Part shown: one piece after another, positions 7,768 through 15,801 of the stretch
Numbering within the stretch: the first letter of the stretch is position 1
Layout of the letters: each line of letters begins with the position of its first letter
NCBI GenBank assembly: GCA_023416735.1
Contig: JAEZGX010000014.1
Coordinates: 62,001 to 126,000 of the forward strand
From: Verrucomicrobiota bacterium
Lineage (GTDB): Bacteria; Verrucomicrobiota; Verrucomicrobiia; Opitutales; Opitutaceae
Reading direction: 5' to 3'
DNA: 64,000 nt
Translations under genes and position numbers: made by a program
The notes under the pieces: generated by a model
Seen by the model: the letters and a program-made list of their open reading frames with translations, nothing else
Database searches by the model: none
What the model was told of the DNA's origin: nothing

Positions 7768-8403
7768 TTACTTGCGAACGGCCGAGATGTCGTCACGCAG
7801 GCGCAGCTGCAGCAGGCCGTTGAGCGTGGCGTGGACGACGGCGATGTGGTTGTTGGAACCCATCGACTTCGTGAGCACGTTCTTCACGCCGGCCGCTTCG
7901 AGCACCGCACGCACACCGCCGCCGGCGATGAGGCCGGTGCCGGTCGTGGCGGGCTTGAGGAGGACTTTGCCGCCGTCGGCGATACCGAGCACGTCGTGGG
8001 GAATCGTGTCGCCCTTGAGCTTCACGTTGACCATGTGCTTGTGGGCGTTGGCGGTGCCCTTCTTGATCGCGTCGGGAACTTCGTTGGCCTTGCCGTAGCC
8101 GATGCCGATCTTGCCTTTGCCGTCGCCGACAACGGCGAGCGCGGCGAAGCTGAAGCGGCGACCGCCCTTCACGACCTTGGCGCAGCGGTTGATGAAGACG
8201 ACCTTTTCGATCATCTGCGGGCCGTCGCCTTCCTGGGGGCGATCGCGGTTATCGCGGCGTTGACCGCCGGGGCCGCCACGGTTCGGGCCACCGCGATTGG
8301 GGCCGCGGTTGAACTGACGGGGCTGGCGCGTCGGAGCGGAAGGAGCGGTTGTCTCGGGAGCGGCGGCTTCGGGAGCGGGCGCGGAAGTGGGTTCGGTGCT
8401 CAT
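7768..8403 (-). CDS. rpsE: 30S ribosomal protein uS5
   Basis: uS5 lines the mRNA entry site and affects decoding fidelity. The family core starts near residue 63 (KVVFINRCAKVVKGGRRFSF, then GDGKGKIGIGYGKANEVPDA), with the C-terminal S5 domain following. The ATG at 8403, 7 nt after the rplR stop, is chosen over an in-frame GTG at 8427 that lies inside rplR. The N-terminal ~60 residues form an Ala/Pro then Arg/Gly/Asn-rich low-complexity arm (RGGPNRGGPNRGGPGG type) not found in E. coli. Confidence 0.95.
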   Translation of the reverse strand: MSTEPTSAPAPEAAAPETTAPSAPTRQPRQFNRGPNRGGPNRGGPGGQRRDNRDRPQEGDGPQMIEKVVFINRCAKVVKGGRRFSFAALAVVGDGKGKIGIGYGKANEVPDAIKKGTANAHKHMVNVKLKGDTIPHDVLGIADGGKVLLKPATTGTGLIAGGGVRAVLEAAGVKNVLTKSMGSNNHIAVVHATLNGLLQLRLRDDISAVRK

Positions 8404-8410
8404 GCGGTTT

Positions 8411-8776
8411 TTAGAATTGGAGACCACCTTCGCGCGCGGCGTCGGCGAATTGTTTCACTTTGCCATGATAGCGAGCGCCGCTGCGGTCGAACACGACCGA
8501 GCTGATGCCGGCCGCTTTCGCCTTTTCGGCGAACGCGGTGCCCAGCGCTTTGGCGCCGGCGAGGTTGGCGGCGAGCTTCTGCTTGCGCAGCTCGGCATCG
8601 AGCGTGCCGAGAAACACGAGCGTGGCGCCCTTGTCGTCGTCGATCGCTTGAGCGTAGATGTGTTTCGTGGTGAAACGCACGGCGAGACGCGGGCGGGCGG
8701 CGGTGCCTTGAACTTTCTTGCGAATTCTCCAGCGGCGTTTCTGCAGGAGATTGGCTTTGCGAATGGTATTGCTCAT
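8411..8776 (-). CDS. rplR: 50S ribosomal protein uL18
   Basis: uL18 binds 5S rRNA with uL5. The 121 residues have the basic N-terminus (KANLLQKRRWRIRKKVQG), PRLAVRFTTKHIYAQAIDD, and the typical C-terminal VVFDRSGARYHGKVKQFAD. Length and position between rplF and rpsE are standard. Confidence 0.97.
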   Translation of the reverse strand: MSNTIRKANLLQKRRWRIRKKVQGTAARPRLAVRFTTKHIYAQAIDDDKGATLVFLGTLDAELRKQKLAANLAGAKALGTAFAEKAKAAGISSVVFDRSGARYHGKVKQFADAAREGGLQF

Positions 8777-8805
8777 CGGAGCGAAGATTTTGCTGAGGTT
8801 GAACG

Positions 8806-9342
8806 TTAGGCGACGGTCTTGCCTTCCTTGCGGCGGACGCGCTCACCGACGACGCGCACGCCCTTGCCCTTGTAGGGCTCCGGCGGGTAGTAGCCGCGAA
8901 TTTCCGCGGTAACGGCTCCGACGAGCTGCTTGTCCGCGCCCTCGACCTTGACCTTCGTCTGGTCGGTGACGGTGACTTTGATGCCCTCGGGGATGTCCAT
9001 CAGAATCGGGTGCGAATAGCCGAGAGCGAGGTCGAGCTGCTTGCCCTTGAGCGCGGCCTTGAAACCGACGCCCTGGATTTCGAGCTCCTTCACGTAGCCT
9101 TCCGAAACGCCTTTGACCATGCCGGCGACGACGGAGCGGACGGTGCCATACATCGCGTTCGCGAAGCGGCTTTCCTCGGTGGGAGCGAAGGTGATCTTCT
9201 TGTCACCGACGGTGACTTTCACGACCGGAGCGAAGGACTTCTGGACCTTGCCCTTGGGGCCCTCGACGAGAACGACGCCGTTGTTGACGGACACCTTCAC
9301 TTTGTCGGGGATGGAAACGGGTTGTTTGCCGATGCGGCTCAT
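8806..9342 (-). CDS. rplF: 50S ribosomal protein uL6
   Basis: uL6 is a two-domain protein near the factor-binding site. The 178 residues begin MSRIGKQPVSIPDKVKVSVN. The second domain has GYSHPILMDIPEGIKVTV, and the C-terminus carries the signature PPEPYKGKGVRVVGERVRRK. Standard length and order. Confidence 0.98.
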   Translation of the reverse strand: MSRIGKQPVSIPDKVKVSVNNGVVLVEGPKGKVQKSFAPVVKVTVGDKKITFAPTEESRFANAMYGTVRSVVAGMVKGVSEGYVKELEIQGVGFKAALKGKQLDLALGYSHPILMDIPEGIKVTVTDQTKVKVEGADKQLVGAVTAEIRGYYPPEPYKGKGVRVVGERVRRKEGKTVA

Positions 9343-9354
9343 GTTCTTGGCAGG

Positions 9355-9747
9355 TTACCAGACGTTGCAGATCAGTTCGCCACCGGCTTTATTGCGGCGG
9401 CAATCGGCGTCCTTCATCAGGCCCTTCGAGGTCGAAACGATGCTGATGCCGAGGCCGTTGAGGACGCGCGGGATTTCGGTGTAGCCGTAGTAGAGGCGAC
9501 GGCCGGGCGTGGAAACGCGGGTGAGGCCGGTGATGGCGGGAGCGCCGTCGACGTATTTCAACGCGACGATGAGGATCTTGTGGCCCGCTTCGCTGGTGCC
9601 GGTCTTATAGTCGGCGATGTAGCCTTCGGCCTTGAGGATGGCGGCGATCGCTTCGCGCAGCTTCGAGTGCGGCGAAGAGGTCTCGGCCTGTTGAGCGCGC
9701 GACGCATTGCGGAGGCGCGTCAGAAAATCACTGATCGGGTCGGTCAT
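9355..9747 (-). CDS. rpsH: 30S ribosomal protein uS8
   Basis: uS8 binds the central domain of 16S rRNA. The 130 residues start MTDPISDFLTRLRNA and end with the conserved VLNGLGISIVSTSKGLMKDA. Two Cys lie near the C-terminus (DCRRNKAGGELICNVW), where the family usually has KARxxxVGGExLCxVW. In E. coli S8 represses the spc operon, but no leader of that type was recognised here. Confidence 0.97.
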   Translation of the reverse strand: MTDPISDFLTRLRNASRAQQAETSSPHSKLREAIAAILKAEGYIADYKTGTSEAGHKILIVALKYVDGAPAITGLTRVSTPGRRLYYGYTEIPRVLNGLGISIVSTSKGLMKDADCRRNKAGGELICNVW

Positions 9748-9806
9748 GGGATGGATGTTTGAATGCGGCCGCGCGGGTCATATCCGACCCCCGTGGGCCA
9801 AAGGAA

Positions 9807-10112
9807 TTACCAGGAGGATTTGGTGACGCCCGGGATCTTGCCGGCGAGCGCGAGCTCGCGGAATTGGATACGGGAGACGCCGAACTTGCGGTTGTAGGCG
9901 CGCGGGCGGCCGCTGAGCGAGCAGCGGTTGCGGACGCGGACCGGGGACGAATTCTTCGGAAGCTTCTGCAGCTTCTTTTGAGCGGCGAAAAACTCCTCGT
10001 CGGTGGTGGCGGGATTCAGGAGGGTCGCCTTCAGCTCGGCGCGCTTGGCGCTGAACTTGGTGACGAGACGCTTGCGCTTTTCGTTGCGCTCGATGGCGGA
10101 GGTCTTGGGCAT
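9807..10112 (-). CDS. rpsN: 30S ribosomal protein uS14, zinc-independent form
   Basis: uS14 is in the 30S head near the P-site tRNA. The 101-residue protein is the long form and lacks the CxxC pairs of the short zinc form. The signature RNRCSLSGRPRAYNRKFGVS is present at about 62-81, and the C-terminus ends GKIPGVTKSSW. Confidence 0.97.
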   Translation of the reverse strand: MPKTSAIERNEKRKRLVTKFSAKRAELKATLLNPATTDEEFFAAQKKLQKLPKNSSPVRVRNRCSLSGRPRAYNRKFGVSRIQFRELALAGKIPGVTKSSW

Positions 10113-10124
10113 GGTCGTTAAAAA

Positions 10125-10694
10125 TTAGGCGGCTTTCGGCGCGGCACCTTCCGCACGACGAAACGGCATTCCGAGCAGACGGAGGAGTTCGCGGCCTTCA
10201 TCATCCGACTTGGCGCTGGTCACGAACGTGACGTCGAGGCCCATGTGCTTCTTCACGTTTTCCACGGTGATTTCCGGGAAGATCGTGTGATCGGTGATGC
10301 CGAGGTTGTAATTGCCTTGGCCATCCAACTTCGAGCTGATGCCACGAAAGTCGCGGATGGTTGGAAGGGCGACGGCGATCAGGCGTTGGAGGAACTCCCA
10401 CATCGCGAGGCCGCGCAGCGTGACGCTGCAGCCTACGACTTGGTTGGGCTTCAGCTTGAAGTTCGCGATGGCGCGGCGGGACTTGTTAAGAATCGGCTTT
10501 TGCCCGGCGATGAGGCCCAGATCGCGCTGGATGTCGCTGATCTGATTCTTGTCAGCATCGGAGTCGATGCCGGTGTTCAGGACGATCTTCAACAGGCGCG
10601 GAACTTGGTGCTTATTCTTGTAGCCGCGGCTCTTCACGAGCTCAGGAGCAACCTGCTCGACGTAAAGTTTTTTGAGGGAGGGAACGTAGCTCAT
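10125..10694 (-). CDS. rplE: 50S ribosomal protein uL5
   Basis: uL5 bridges 5S rRNA to the large subunit and contacts the P-site tRNA. The 189 residues contain VPRLLKIVLNTGIDSDADK near the start, the conserved GQKPILNKSRRAIANFKLK, and FRGISSKLDGQGNYNLGITD in the second half. A 108-bp gap separates it from rplX; no structure or gene was recognised there. Confidence 0.97.
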   Translation of the reverse strand: MSYVPSLKKLYVEQVAPELVKSRGYKNKHQVPRLLKIVLNTGIDSDADKNQISDIQRDLGLIAGQKPILNKSRRAIANFKLKPNQVVGCSVTLRGLAMWEFLQRLIAVALPTIRDFRGISSKLDGQGNYNLGITDHTIFPEITVENVKKHMGLDVTFVTSAKSDDEGRELLRLLGMPFRRAEGAAPKAA

Positions 10695-10802
10695 TTGGAT
10701 GTGCCCGCGATTACCGACCGCGAGGCGATTGAGAGTGATTTGAGAGTAGAAAAGCGCTCAGTAACGCAGGCGCAGGGCCGGCATGGCAAGCGCTGTTTCG
10801 CG

Positions 10803-11078
10803 TCAGGCTTTGGCGGCTTCGGGTTTCTTGCGCTTGCTGGCGTCGAAGACCGACTGGAGCATCAGGTTGCTGATGGCGATCGAACCTTCGCGCTCGGCGA
10901 TGGTGCCTTGGGGATGTTCCTGCGACTTCTTGAGGTGGCGCTTGATCATGCCGAGGCCTTCGACGCGGGCGCGCTGCTTCGACGGGAGGATCTCGAGGAT
11001 CTTACCCGACTTGCCTTTTTGAGAGCCGGCGATGACGACGACCTGGTCGCCGCGTTTAACGTGAAATTTCTGAGCCAT
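10803..11078 (-). CDS. rplX: 50S ribosomal protein uL24
   Basis: uL24 initiates large-subunit assembly and lies near the exit tunnel. The 91 residues contain the KOW motif at about 9-36 (GDQVVVIAGSQKGKSGKILE) and the short RVEGLGMIKRHLKKSQEHPQ. It is slightly shorter than the E. coli protein (104). It follows rplN with 1 bp between them. Confidence 0.96.
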   Translation of the reverse strand: MAQKFHVKRGDQVVVIAGSQKGKSGKILEILPSKQRARVEGLGMIKRHLKKSQEHPQGTIAEREGSIAISNLMLQSVFDASKRKKPEAAKA

Positions 11079-11079
11079 G

Positions 11080-11445
11080 TTAGAGGACCTCCGGCGCGAG
11101 CGAGATGATCTTCATGAAGTTCTTCGCACGCAGTTCGCGGGCGACGGGTCCGAAGATGCGGGTGCCCTTCGGGTTGTTGGTGGCGTCGATGATGACGATG
11201 GCGTTGCTGTCGAAGCGCAGGTAGCTGCCGTCGGCACGACGGACGGGCGCCTTGGTGCGAACGACGACGGCCTTGTGGACCTCGCCCTTCTTCACGGTGG
11301 CTTCGGTGGAGCTTTGCTTGATGTGGACGGTGACGATGTCGCCCACCGCAGCGGTATCGGTGTTCTGGCCCTTGCGGGAGATCATCGCAGCTTTGCGGGC
11401 GCCGGTGTTGTCGGCAACGTCGAGAATGGAGCGCAGTTGAATCAT
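11080..11445 (-). CDS. rplN: 50S ribosomal protein uL14
   Basis: uL14 lies at the subunit interface. The 121 residues begin MIQLRSILDVADNTGARKAA and contain KKGEVHKAVVVRTKAPVRRA and GTRIFGPVARELR near the end, all family signatures at standard spacing. Confidence 0.98.
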   Translation of the reverse strand: MIQLRSILDVADNTGARKAAMISRKGQNTDTAAVGDIVTVHIKQSSTEATVKKGEVHKAVVVRTKAPVRRADGSYLRFDSNAIVIIDATNNPKGTRIFGPVARELRAKNFMKIISLAPEVL

Positions 11446-11478
11446 GGCAGGCCTCCGGAGGTTTGGTTGTTAGAGTGA

Positions 11479-11847
11479 TTAGGCCTGCGGGGCCGGTTCG
11501 TTCGTTTCGGGAGCGACGGTCTTCGTGGGGACCTGCGCCGCAACGTCGGTTTCGCTGATAGCGAGAGCGTCAGTGGTGACGGCCTTCTGCAGCACGGAGA
11601 CGATGCGCCAGCGCTTGAGGCGGCTGAGCGGACGGGTTTCCATCACTTCGACCTTATCGCCGACCTTGGTCTCGTTCTTCTCGTCATGGACGTGGAGAAC
11701 TGTCTGGCGGTTGATGATCTTGTGGTAGAGCGGGTGCGGCGACTTGTAGGCGACCGTGACTTTGACGGACTTGTCGCCGGAGCGGCTGCTGACGTAGCCG
11801 ATTTGGGTGCGGCGCTTGTTGCGTTGGCCGGGTGCGGGAGAGGACAT
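11479..11847 (-). CDS. rpsQ: 30S ribosomal protein uS17 with C-terminal extension
   Basis: uS17 is an OB-fold 16S rRNA binder. The core spans about residues 10-90 (RRTQIGYVSSRSGDKSVKV, then HVHDEKNETKVGDKVEVMET, RPLSRLKRWRIVSVLQKAV). The 122-residue protein exceeds the E. coli length of 84, mainly through a C-terminal tail of about 30 residues rich in Thr, Pro, Ala and Glu. Confidence 0.96.
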   Translation of the reverse strand: MSSPAPGQRNKRRTQIGYVSSRSGDKSVKVTVAYKSPHPLYHKIINRQTVLHVHDEKNETKVGDKVEVMETRPLSRLKRWRIVSVLQKAVTTDALAISETDVAAQVPTKTVAPETNEPAPQA

Positions 11848-11874
11848 GGCTTTGGCTTAGTTGGGGCGCGGTGC

Positions 11875-12081
11875 TCAGGCAGCGGCCGGCGCTTTCTTCT
11901 TCTTTTCGTTCAGGATGGTTTCGAGGCGCGCGATGTCCTTCCGGAGGCTGCGGATCTCGTGGGTCTTCTCGACCTGGCCCGTGTGCTTGCGCAGACGGAG
12001 CTGGAGGAGCTGCTCACGCGTCTCGCGGAGCTTGGTGGTGATCTCGGCCGGGGCGAGATCGCGGATTTCTTTGGAAGTCAT
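11875..12081 (-). CDS. rpmC: 50S ribosomal protein uL29
   Basis: uL29 is a small helical protein at the tunnel exit and part of the docking site for trigger factor and SRP. The 68 residues start MTSKEIRDLAPAEITTKL and contain EQLLQLRLRKHTGQVEKTHE and the second helix LRKDIARLETILNEKKKK. The ATG at 12081 fits the family; a longer open frame upstream overlaps rplP and is not coding. It sits between rplP and rpsQ as usual. Confidence 0.96.
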   Translation of the reverse strand: MTSKEIRDLAPAEITTKLRETREQLLQLRLRKHTGQVEKTHEIRSLRKDIARLETILNEKKKKAPAAA

Positions 12082-12106
12082 GACGGGCGTTCGGACGTTG
12101 TTAAAC

Positions 12107-12529
12107 TTAGGCCGCGTTCGTGTCGCGTTGGATGAAGCGGCAGTGGAACGGCAGCTTCGCGTCAGCGAGGCGGAAAGCCTCTTTGGCGATGGTGGCGGGC
12201 ACGCCGGCGAGCTCGAACAAGATGGCGCCGGGCTTGATGACCGCGACGTAGAACTCGACCGGGCCCTTGCCCTGGCCCATGCGCACTTCGGCCGGCTTCT
12301 TGGTGACCGGCTTGTGCGGGAACACACGGATCCAGAGTTTGCCTTTGCGCTTCAAGTGGCGCGAGATGGTGACGCGGGCCGCCTCGATCTGCTGGCCAGT
12401 CATCGGGCCGCGGGTGAGCGACTGCAGGCCGAATTCGCCGAAGGCGAGCGTGTTGCCGCGCTTGGCATTGCCAGCGCGCGAGCCCTTCATCGTTTTGCGG
12501 TATTTGGTGCGGGAGGGAGCGAGAGCCAT
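12107..12529 (-). CDS. rplP: 50S ribosomal protein uL16
   Basis: uL16 organises the A-site tRNA binding region of the 50S subunit. The 140 residues contain GNTLAFGEFGLQSLTRGPMT near 27-46, QIEAARVTISRHLKRKGKLW, RVFPHKPVTKKPAEVRMGQG, and KGPVEFYVAVIKPG. The Arg residue targeted by hydroxylation in E. coli lies in the KKPAEVRMGQGKG segment. Confidence 0.98.
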   Translation of the reverse strand: MALAPSRTKYRKTMKGSRAGNAKRGNTLAFGEFGLQSLTRGPMTGQQIEAARVTISRHLKRKGKLWIRVFPHKPVTKKPAEVRMGQGKGPVEFYVAVIKPGAILFELAGVPATIAKEAFRLADAKLPFHCRFIQRDTNAA

Positions 12530-12569
12530 GGGAGGTATCTCCTAGGAAAAGTTGTATCCGAAAAGCGGA

Positions 12570-13202
12570 TCAGTTGTTGTCGGACTCTTTTTTGCAGATC
12601 CAGCACTTGACGCCGATCTTGCCGTAAACGGTGAGGGCTTCCGAGAAGCCGTAGTCGATGTTCTCGCGGAGAGTGTGGAGCGGAACGCGGCCCTTGCGCT
12701 GCCATTCGCGGCGGGCGATGTCAGCCCCACCGAGACGGCCGGAGCACTGGATACGAATGCCCTCGGCGCCGAGCGTCATGGCCATTTCCACGGCTTTCTT
12801 CATGGCGCGGCGGAAAGCGATGCGGCGTTCGAGCTGCAGCGCGACGTTTTCGGCGACGAGCTGGGCTTCGATCTCGGGCTTCTTCACTTCCTGGATGTCG
12901 AGAAGGATTTCCTTACCGGTGAGCTTCGCGAGCTCCTCCTTGATCTTCTCGATTTCCTGGCCCTTGCGACCGATGACGATGCCCGGACGGGCCGTGTAGA
13001 TCTTGACGCGGACGCGGTTCGAAGCGCGCTCGATGAAAATGCGCGGCACCGAAGCCTGCTTGAGCTTTTCCATCAGCTTTTCGCGGATGAGCTGATCCTC
13101 GGCGAGAAGCTTGGAGAAATCCTTCTTGTTCGCATACCAGCGGGACTGCCAGTTGCGGCGGACGGCGAGACGGAAGCCGGTTGGGTTGGTCTTTTGGCCC
13201 AT
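12570..13202 (-). CDS. rpsC: 30S ribosomal protein uS3
   Basis: uS3 lines the mRNA entry tunnel and has helicase activity with uS4 and uS5. The 210 residues have the N-terminal region MGQKTNPTGFRLAVRRNWQS, the KH domain with GRKGQEIEKIKEEL near 83, and the C-terminal domain with RRMKK-type AIAFRRAMKKAVEMAM and GAEGIRIQCSGRLGGADIAR. Slightly shorter than E. coli (233), as the C-terminal tail is reduced. Confidence 0.97.
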   Translation of the reverse strand: MGQKTNPTGFRLAVRRNWQSRWYANKKDFSKLLAEDQLIREKLMEKLKQASVPRIFIERASNRVRVKIYTARPGIVIGRKGQEIEKIKEELAKLTGKEILLDIQEVKKPEIEAQLVAENVALQLERRIAFRRAMKKAVEMAMTLGAEGIRIQCSGRLGGADIARREWQRKGRVPLHTLRENIDYGFSEALTVYGKIGVKCWICKKESDNN

Positions 13203-13214
13203 GGTGAGTGTCGG

Positions 13215-13559
13215 TTATTCGTTCGAGTTGCCGTCGGAGAGGACGATGCGGATGTGCGACATCTTCTTGCGGCGGGGCATCGCGGAACCGCGGGCGCCAG
13301 CCTTGAAGCGCTTGAGGACGGGGCCGTTTTCGATGATGGCGCTCTTTACGGTGAGCGAGTCGGCCGAGAGGTTGTTGTTGTTCTCGGCGTTGGCGATGGC
13401 GCTCTTGAGCGTCTTCACGATCAGGCGCGCGGACTTGCGCGGGATGAGCGTCAAATAATCGACGGCTTCCGCAGCCTTGCGGCCTTGGATGGTGCGGGCG
13501 ACTTCGCGCACCTTTTTAGGGGACATGCGCGCGTAGCGGGTGAGGGCTTGGACTTCCAT
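13215..13559 (-). CDS. rplV: 50S ribosomal protein uL22
   Basis: uL22 extends a beta hairpin into the exit tunnel, where macrolide resistance mutations fall. The 114 residues begin MEVQALTRYARMSPKKVREV and contain LIVKTLKSAIANAENNNNLS. The tunnel hairpin KRFKAGARGSAMPRRKKMSH precedes the C-terminal strand HIRIVLSDG. Standard length. Confidence 0.97.
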   Translation of the reverse strand: MEVQALTRYARMSPKKVREVARTIQGRKAAEAVDYLTLIPRKSARLIVKTLKSAIANAENNNNLSADSLTVKSAIIENGPVLKRFKAGARGSAMPRRKKMSHIRIVLSDGNSNE

Positions 13560-13611
13560 GGTTTTCGGGAGGATTCCGACGTATTCGGATTTTGGATTCG
13601 TCGGCGATAGC

Positions 13612-13632
13612 GGCTTGGCCGGAGGCCTCGCC
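13612..13632. repeat. GC-rich palindrome in rpsS-rplV spacer
   Basis: Within the 123-bp gap an imperfect hairpin pairs GGCTTGGCC (13612-13620) with GGCCTCGCC (13624-13632). It is followed by CCTACCC and has no T-run. The wording is that of dispersed REP-like elements rather than a terminator. Confidence 0.5.
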
Positions 13633-13682
13633 CTACCCTTTCGGTTTCGGTGATGAGTAAAGGACGGAGTTAAAACGACGGA

Positions 13683-13958
13683 TTAGATTTCCTTGCGGGT
13701 CATGCCGCCGTGGCCCTTGAACACGCGGGTGAGCGCGAATTCGCCGAGCTTGTGGCCGACCATGTTCTCGGTGACGTAAACGGCGACGAACGCCTTGCCG
13801 TTGTGAACGTTGAACGTGTGCCCAACGAAATCGGGCGTGATCGTCGAACGGCGGGACCAGGTCTGGATGGGCTTCTTCGCGCCGGTCTTGGCAGCCTTCT
13901 CGATTTTTTCGAGCAGGTGATAATCGACGAAGAAACCTTTTTTAATGGAACGTGCCAT
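13683..13958 (-). CDS. rpsS: 30S ribosomal protein uS19
   Basis: uS19 forms a head complex with uS13 and contacts A-site tRNA. The 91 residues start MARSIKKGFFVDYHLLEKIE and contain IQTWSRRSTITPDFVGHTF, VHNGKAFVAVYVTENMVGHK, and LGEFALTRVFKGH, all in family order. Confidence 0.98.
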   Translation of the reverse strand: MARSIKKGFFVDYHLLEKIEKAAKTGAKKPIQTWSRRSTITPDFVGHTFNVHNGKAFVAVYVTENMVGHKLGEFALTRVFKGHGGMTRKEI

Positions 13959-13976
13959 GGTGCGAGAGGGGCGGGA

Positions 13977-14843
13977 TTACTTTTTGCCGCGCGGCTTGCG
14001 GCCGTTGTGGTGGACGATGATTTGCGCGTTCGACTGCTTCGAACGGCGGCGCGTCGGGAAGCCCTTCGCGAGCTGGCCCCACGGGGAGACGAGCTGCTGA
14101 CGGCCACCACCACCCTTCGACTTGCCCTGACCGCCACCGTTGGGGTGGTCGACCGGGTTCATAACCATACCGCGGACGGTCGGGCGGACGCCGAGCCAGC
14201 GACGACGGCCGGCCTTGCCGAGCGACTGGTTGCTGTGATCGCCGTTGCCGACTTCGCCGATGGTGGCGCGGCACTTCGGATTGACGAAACGGAGTTCGCC
14301 CGAGGGCATCTTCAAGGTGGCCTTGCCGTTTTCGACGGCGACGAGCTCAAGGGAGGCACCCGCGGAACGGGCGATCTGAGCACCGCGGCCAGGAATAAGC
14401 TCGACGGCGTGCAAACGGGTCGACGGCGGGATGATTTCGAGCGGAAAGTTGTTCCCGATATTGAAATCGTTCGTGGTCGCCTTGTTCGAGCTGAAGATCG
14501 AATCCCCAACCTTCAGGCCATTCGGCGCCAGGATGTAGCGCTTCTCGCCATTCGCGTAAGCGACGAGCGCGAGATTAGCGGTGCGGTTCGGATCATATTC
14601 GAGTGCCTGCACCTTCGCGGGCACGTCGAGGATATCGCGGCGGAAATCGACGATACGATAGAGCTGCTTGTGACCGCCGCCGATATGACGCGTCGTGATG
14701 CGGCCATAGACATTGCGACCGCCGGTCTTCGGCTTCGGCTCGGTGAGCGCCTTCTCCGGGCGCTTCTTGGAGAGCCCCTCGCGCTTGTTCAGCGAGGTGA
14801 AGCGGGTGGCAGGCGTGAGAGGACGAAAGGAATGGATAGCCAT
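13977..14843 (-). CDS. rplB: 50S ribosomal protein uL2
   Basis: uL2 supports the peptidyl-transferase centre and subunit joining. The 288 residues include the OB-like domain (RNVYGRITTRHIGGGHKQLY, DFRRDILDVPAKVQALEYDP) and the C-terminal SH3-like domain. The latter has the conserved segment RPTVRGMVMNPVDHPNGGGQ carrying the catalytic-region His (MNPVDHPNGGG). Standard length. Confidence 0.98.
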   Translation of the reverse strand: MAIHSFRPLTPATRFTSLNKREGLSKKRPEKALTEPKPKTGGRNVYGRITTRHIGGGHKQLYRIVDFRRDILDVPAKVQALEYDPNRTANLALVAYANGEKRYILAPNGLKVGDSIFSSNKATTNDFNIGNNFPLEIIPPSTRLHAVELIPGRGAQIARSAGASLELVAVENGKATLKMPSGELRFVNPKCRATIGEVGNGDHSNQSLGKAGRRRWLGVRPTVRGMVMNPVDHPNGGGQGKSKGGGGRQQLVSPWGQLAKGFPTRRRSKQSNAQIIVHHNGRKPRGKK

Positions 14844-14872
14844 GGTGGTTTTCTTCGGTGCGATGAGTCGCG

Positions 14873-15154
14873 TTAGACGAGCTCGATCTTGTCGCCGGCT
14901 TTCAGCGTCACGATCGCCTTCTTGTAGTCGGAACCGACCGACGGGCGGCCGGCGCGGCTGCGCTTGTTCTTGCCGCGATAGTTCTGGGTGTTCACGCGGC
15001 GGACGGTGACCTTGAAGGTCTGCTCGACCGCTTCAGCGATCTGGTGCTTGTTCGCGTGGCCGTAGACCTCGAAGGTGTATTGGCCAAGTTCGGAGGAGAG
15101 CTTGTTGGACTTCTCCGAGAGGCGAACGAGTTTCAGGATCTTGTCGGCTTGCAT
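14873..15154 (-). CDS. rplW: 50S ribosomal protein uL23
   Basis: uL23 rings the exit tunnel and docks SRP and trigger factor. The 93 residues contain DKILKLVRLSEKSNKLSSEL, YTFEVYGHANKHQIAEAVEQ, and FKVTVRRVNTQNYRGKNKRS, typical of the family. Its start codon overlaps the rplD stop by one base (TAATG), which suggests translational coupling. Confidence 0.97.
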   Translation of the reverse strand: MQADKILKLVRLSEKSNKLSSELGQYTFEVYGHANKHQIAEAVEQTFKVTVRRVNTQNYRGKNKRSRAGRPSVGSDYKKAIVTLKAGDKIELV

Positions 15155-15786
15155 TAGTTCTTACCTCCGTTGACGCGGGCGAGGATCGCTTCGAGCGCCT
15201 TGGTGCTGACGATGATCTTGGCGTATTGGGCGAGATCGAGGGTGTTGAGCTTCGCGGCTTCCTGCAGCGAAACGCGCTCGATGTTGCGCGAAGCGCGGGC
15301 GGTTTCGACGGCGAAGGGAGCATCGACGAGGAGCACTTTGCCCTTCGGGGCGATGCGGCCGACGATCTGATTGATGGCCTTGGTCTTGGCGACCTTGGTG
15401 TCGAATTGCTCGATGACAGCGATTTCGCCGGCGGTCGCGCGATCGAACAACGCGCGGCTGAATGCGAGCTGCTTCACCTTGGCGTTGACCTTCTTCGAGT
15501 AGTCGCGGGGCTTCGGGCCGAACACGACGCCGCCGCCGACCCAAAGGGGTGAACGGGTGGAGCCGGCGCGAGCGCGGCCGGTGCCCTTCTGGCGCCATGG
15601 CTTCTTGCCGCCACCGCGGACTTCGCCGCGGGTTTTGGTGGAGTGCGTGCCTTGGCGGTTGTTGGCGTTGATCGCGACGATCACTTCCTTGACCGCCTGC
15701 AGGCCCTTGTCGCCTTCGAAGGTCGGCAGGCCGAAATCCTTCTCAGTGCTCGAGGTCGCGTCGGAATTAAAAACGGTGAGCTTCAT
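15154..15786 (-). CDS. rplD: 50S ribosomal protein uL4
   Basis: uL4 reaches into the exit tunnel and in E. coli represses the S10 operon by acting on its leader. The 210 residues contain the tunnel loop segment NRQGTHSTKTRGEVRGGGKK at about 40-59 and PWRQKGTGRARAGSTRSPLW after it. The globular domain has KVNAKVKQLAFSRALFDRAT. A hairpin in the rpsJ-rplC gap (16502-16530) is a possible regulatory target, but this is inference. Confidence 0.97.
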   Translation of the reverse strand: MKLTVFNSDATSSTEKDFGLPTFEGDKGLQAVKEVIVAINANNRQGTHSTKTRGEVRGGGKKPWRQKGTGRARAGSTRSPLWVGGGVVFGPKPRDYSKKVNAKVKQLAFSRALFDRATAGEIAVIEQFDTKVAKTKAINQIVGRIAPKGKVLLVDAPFAVETARASRNIERVSLQEAAKLNTLDLAQYAKIIVSTKALEAILARVNGGKN

Positions 15787-15801
15787 GTCTGTATCTCCAG
15801 G

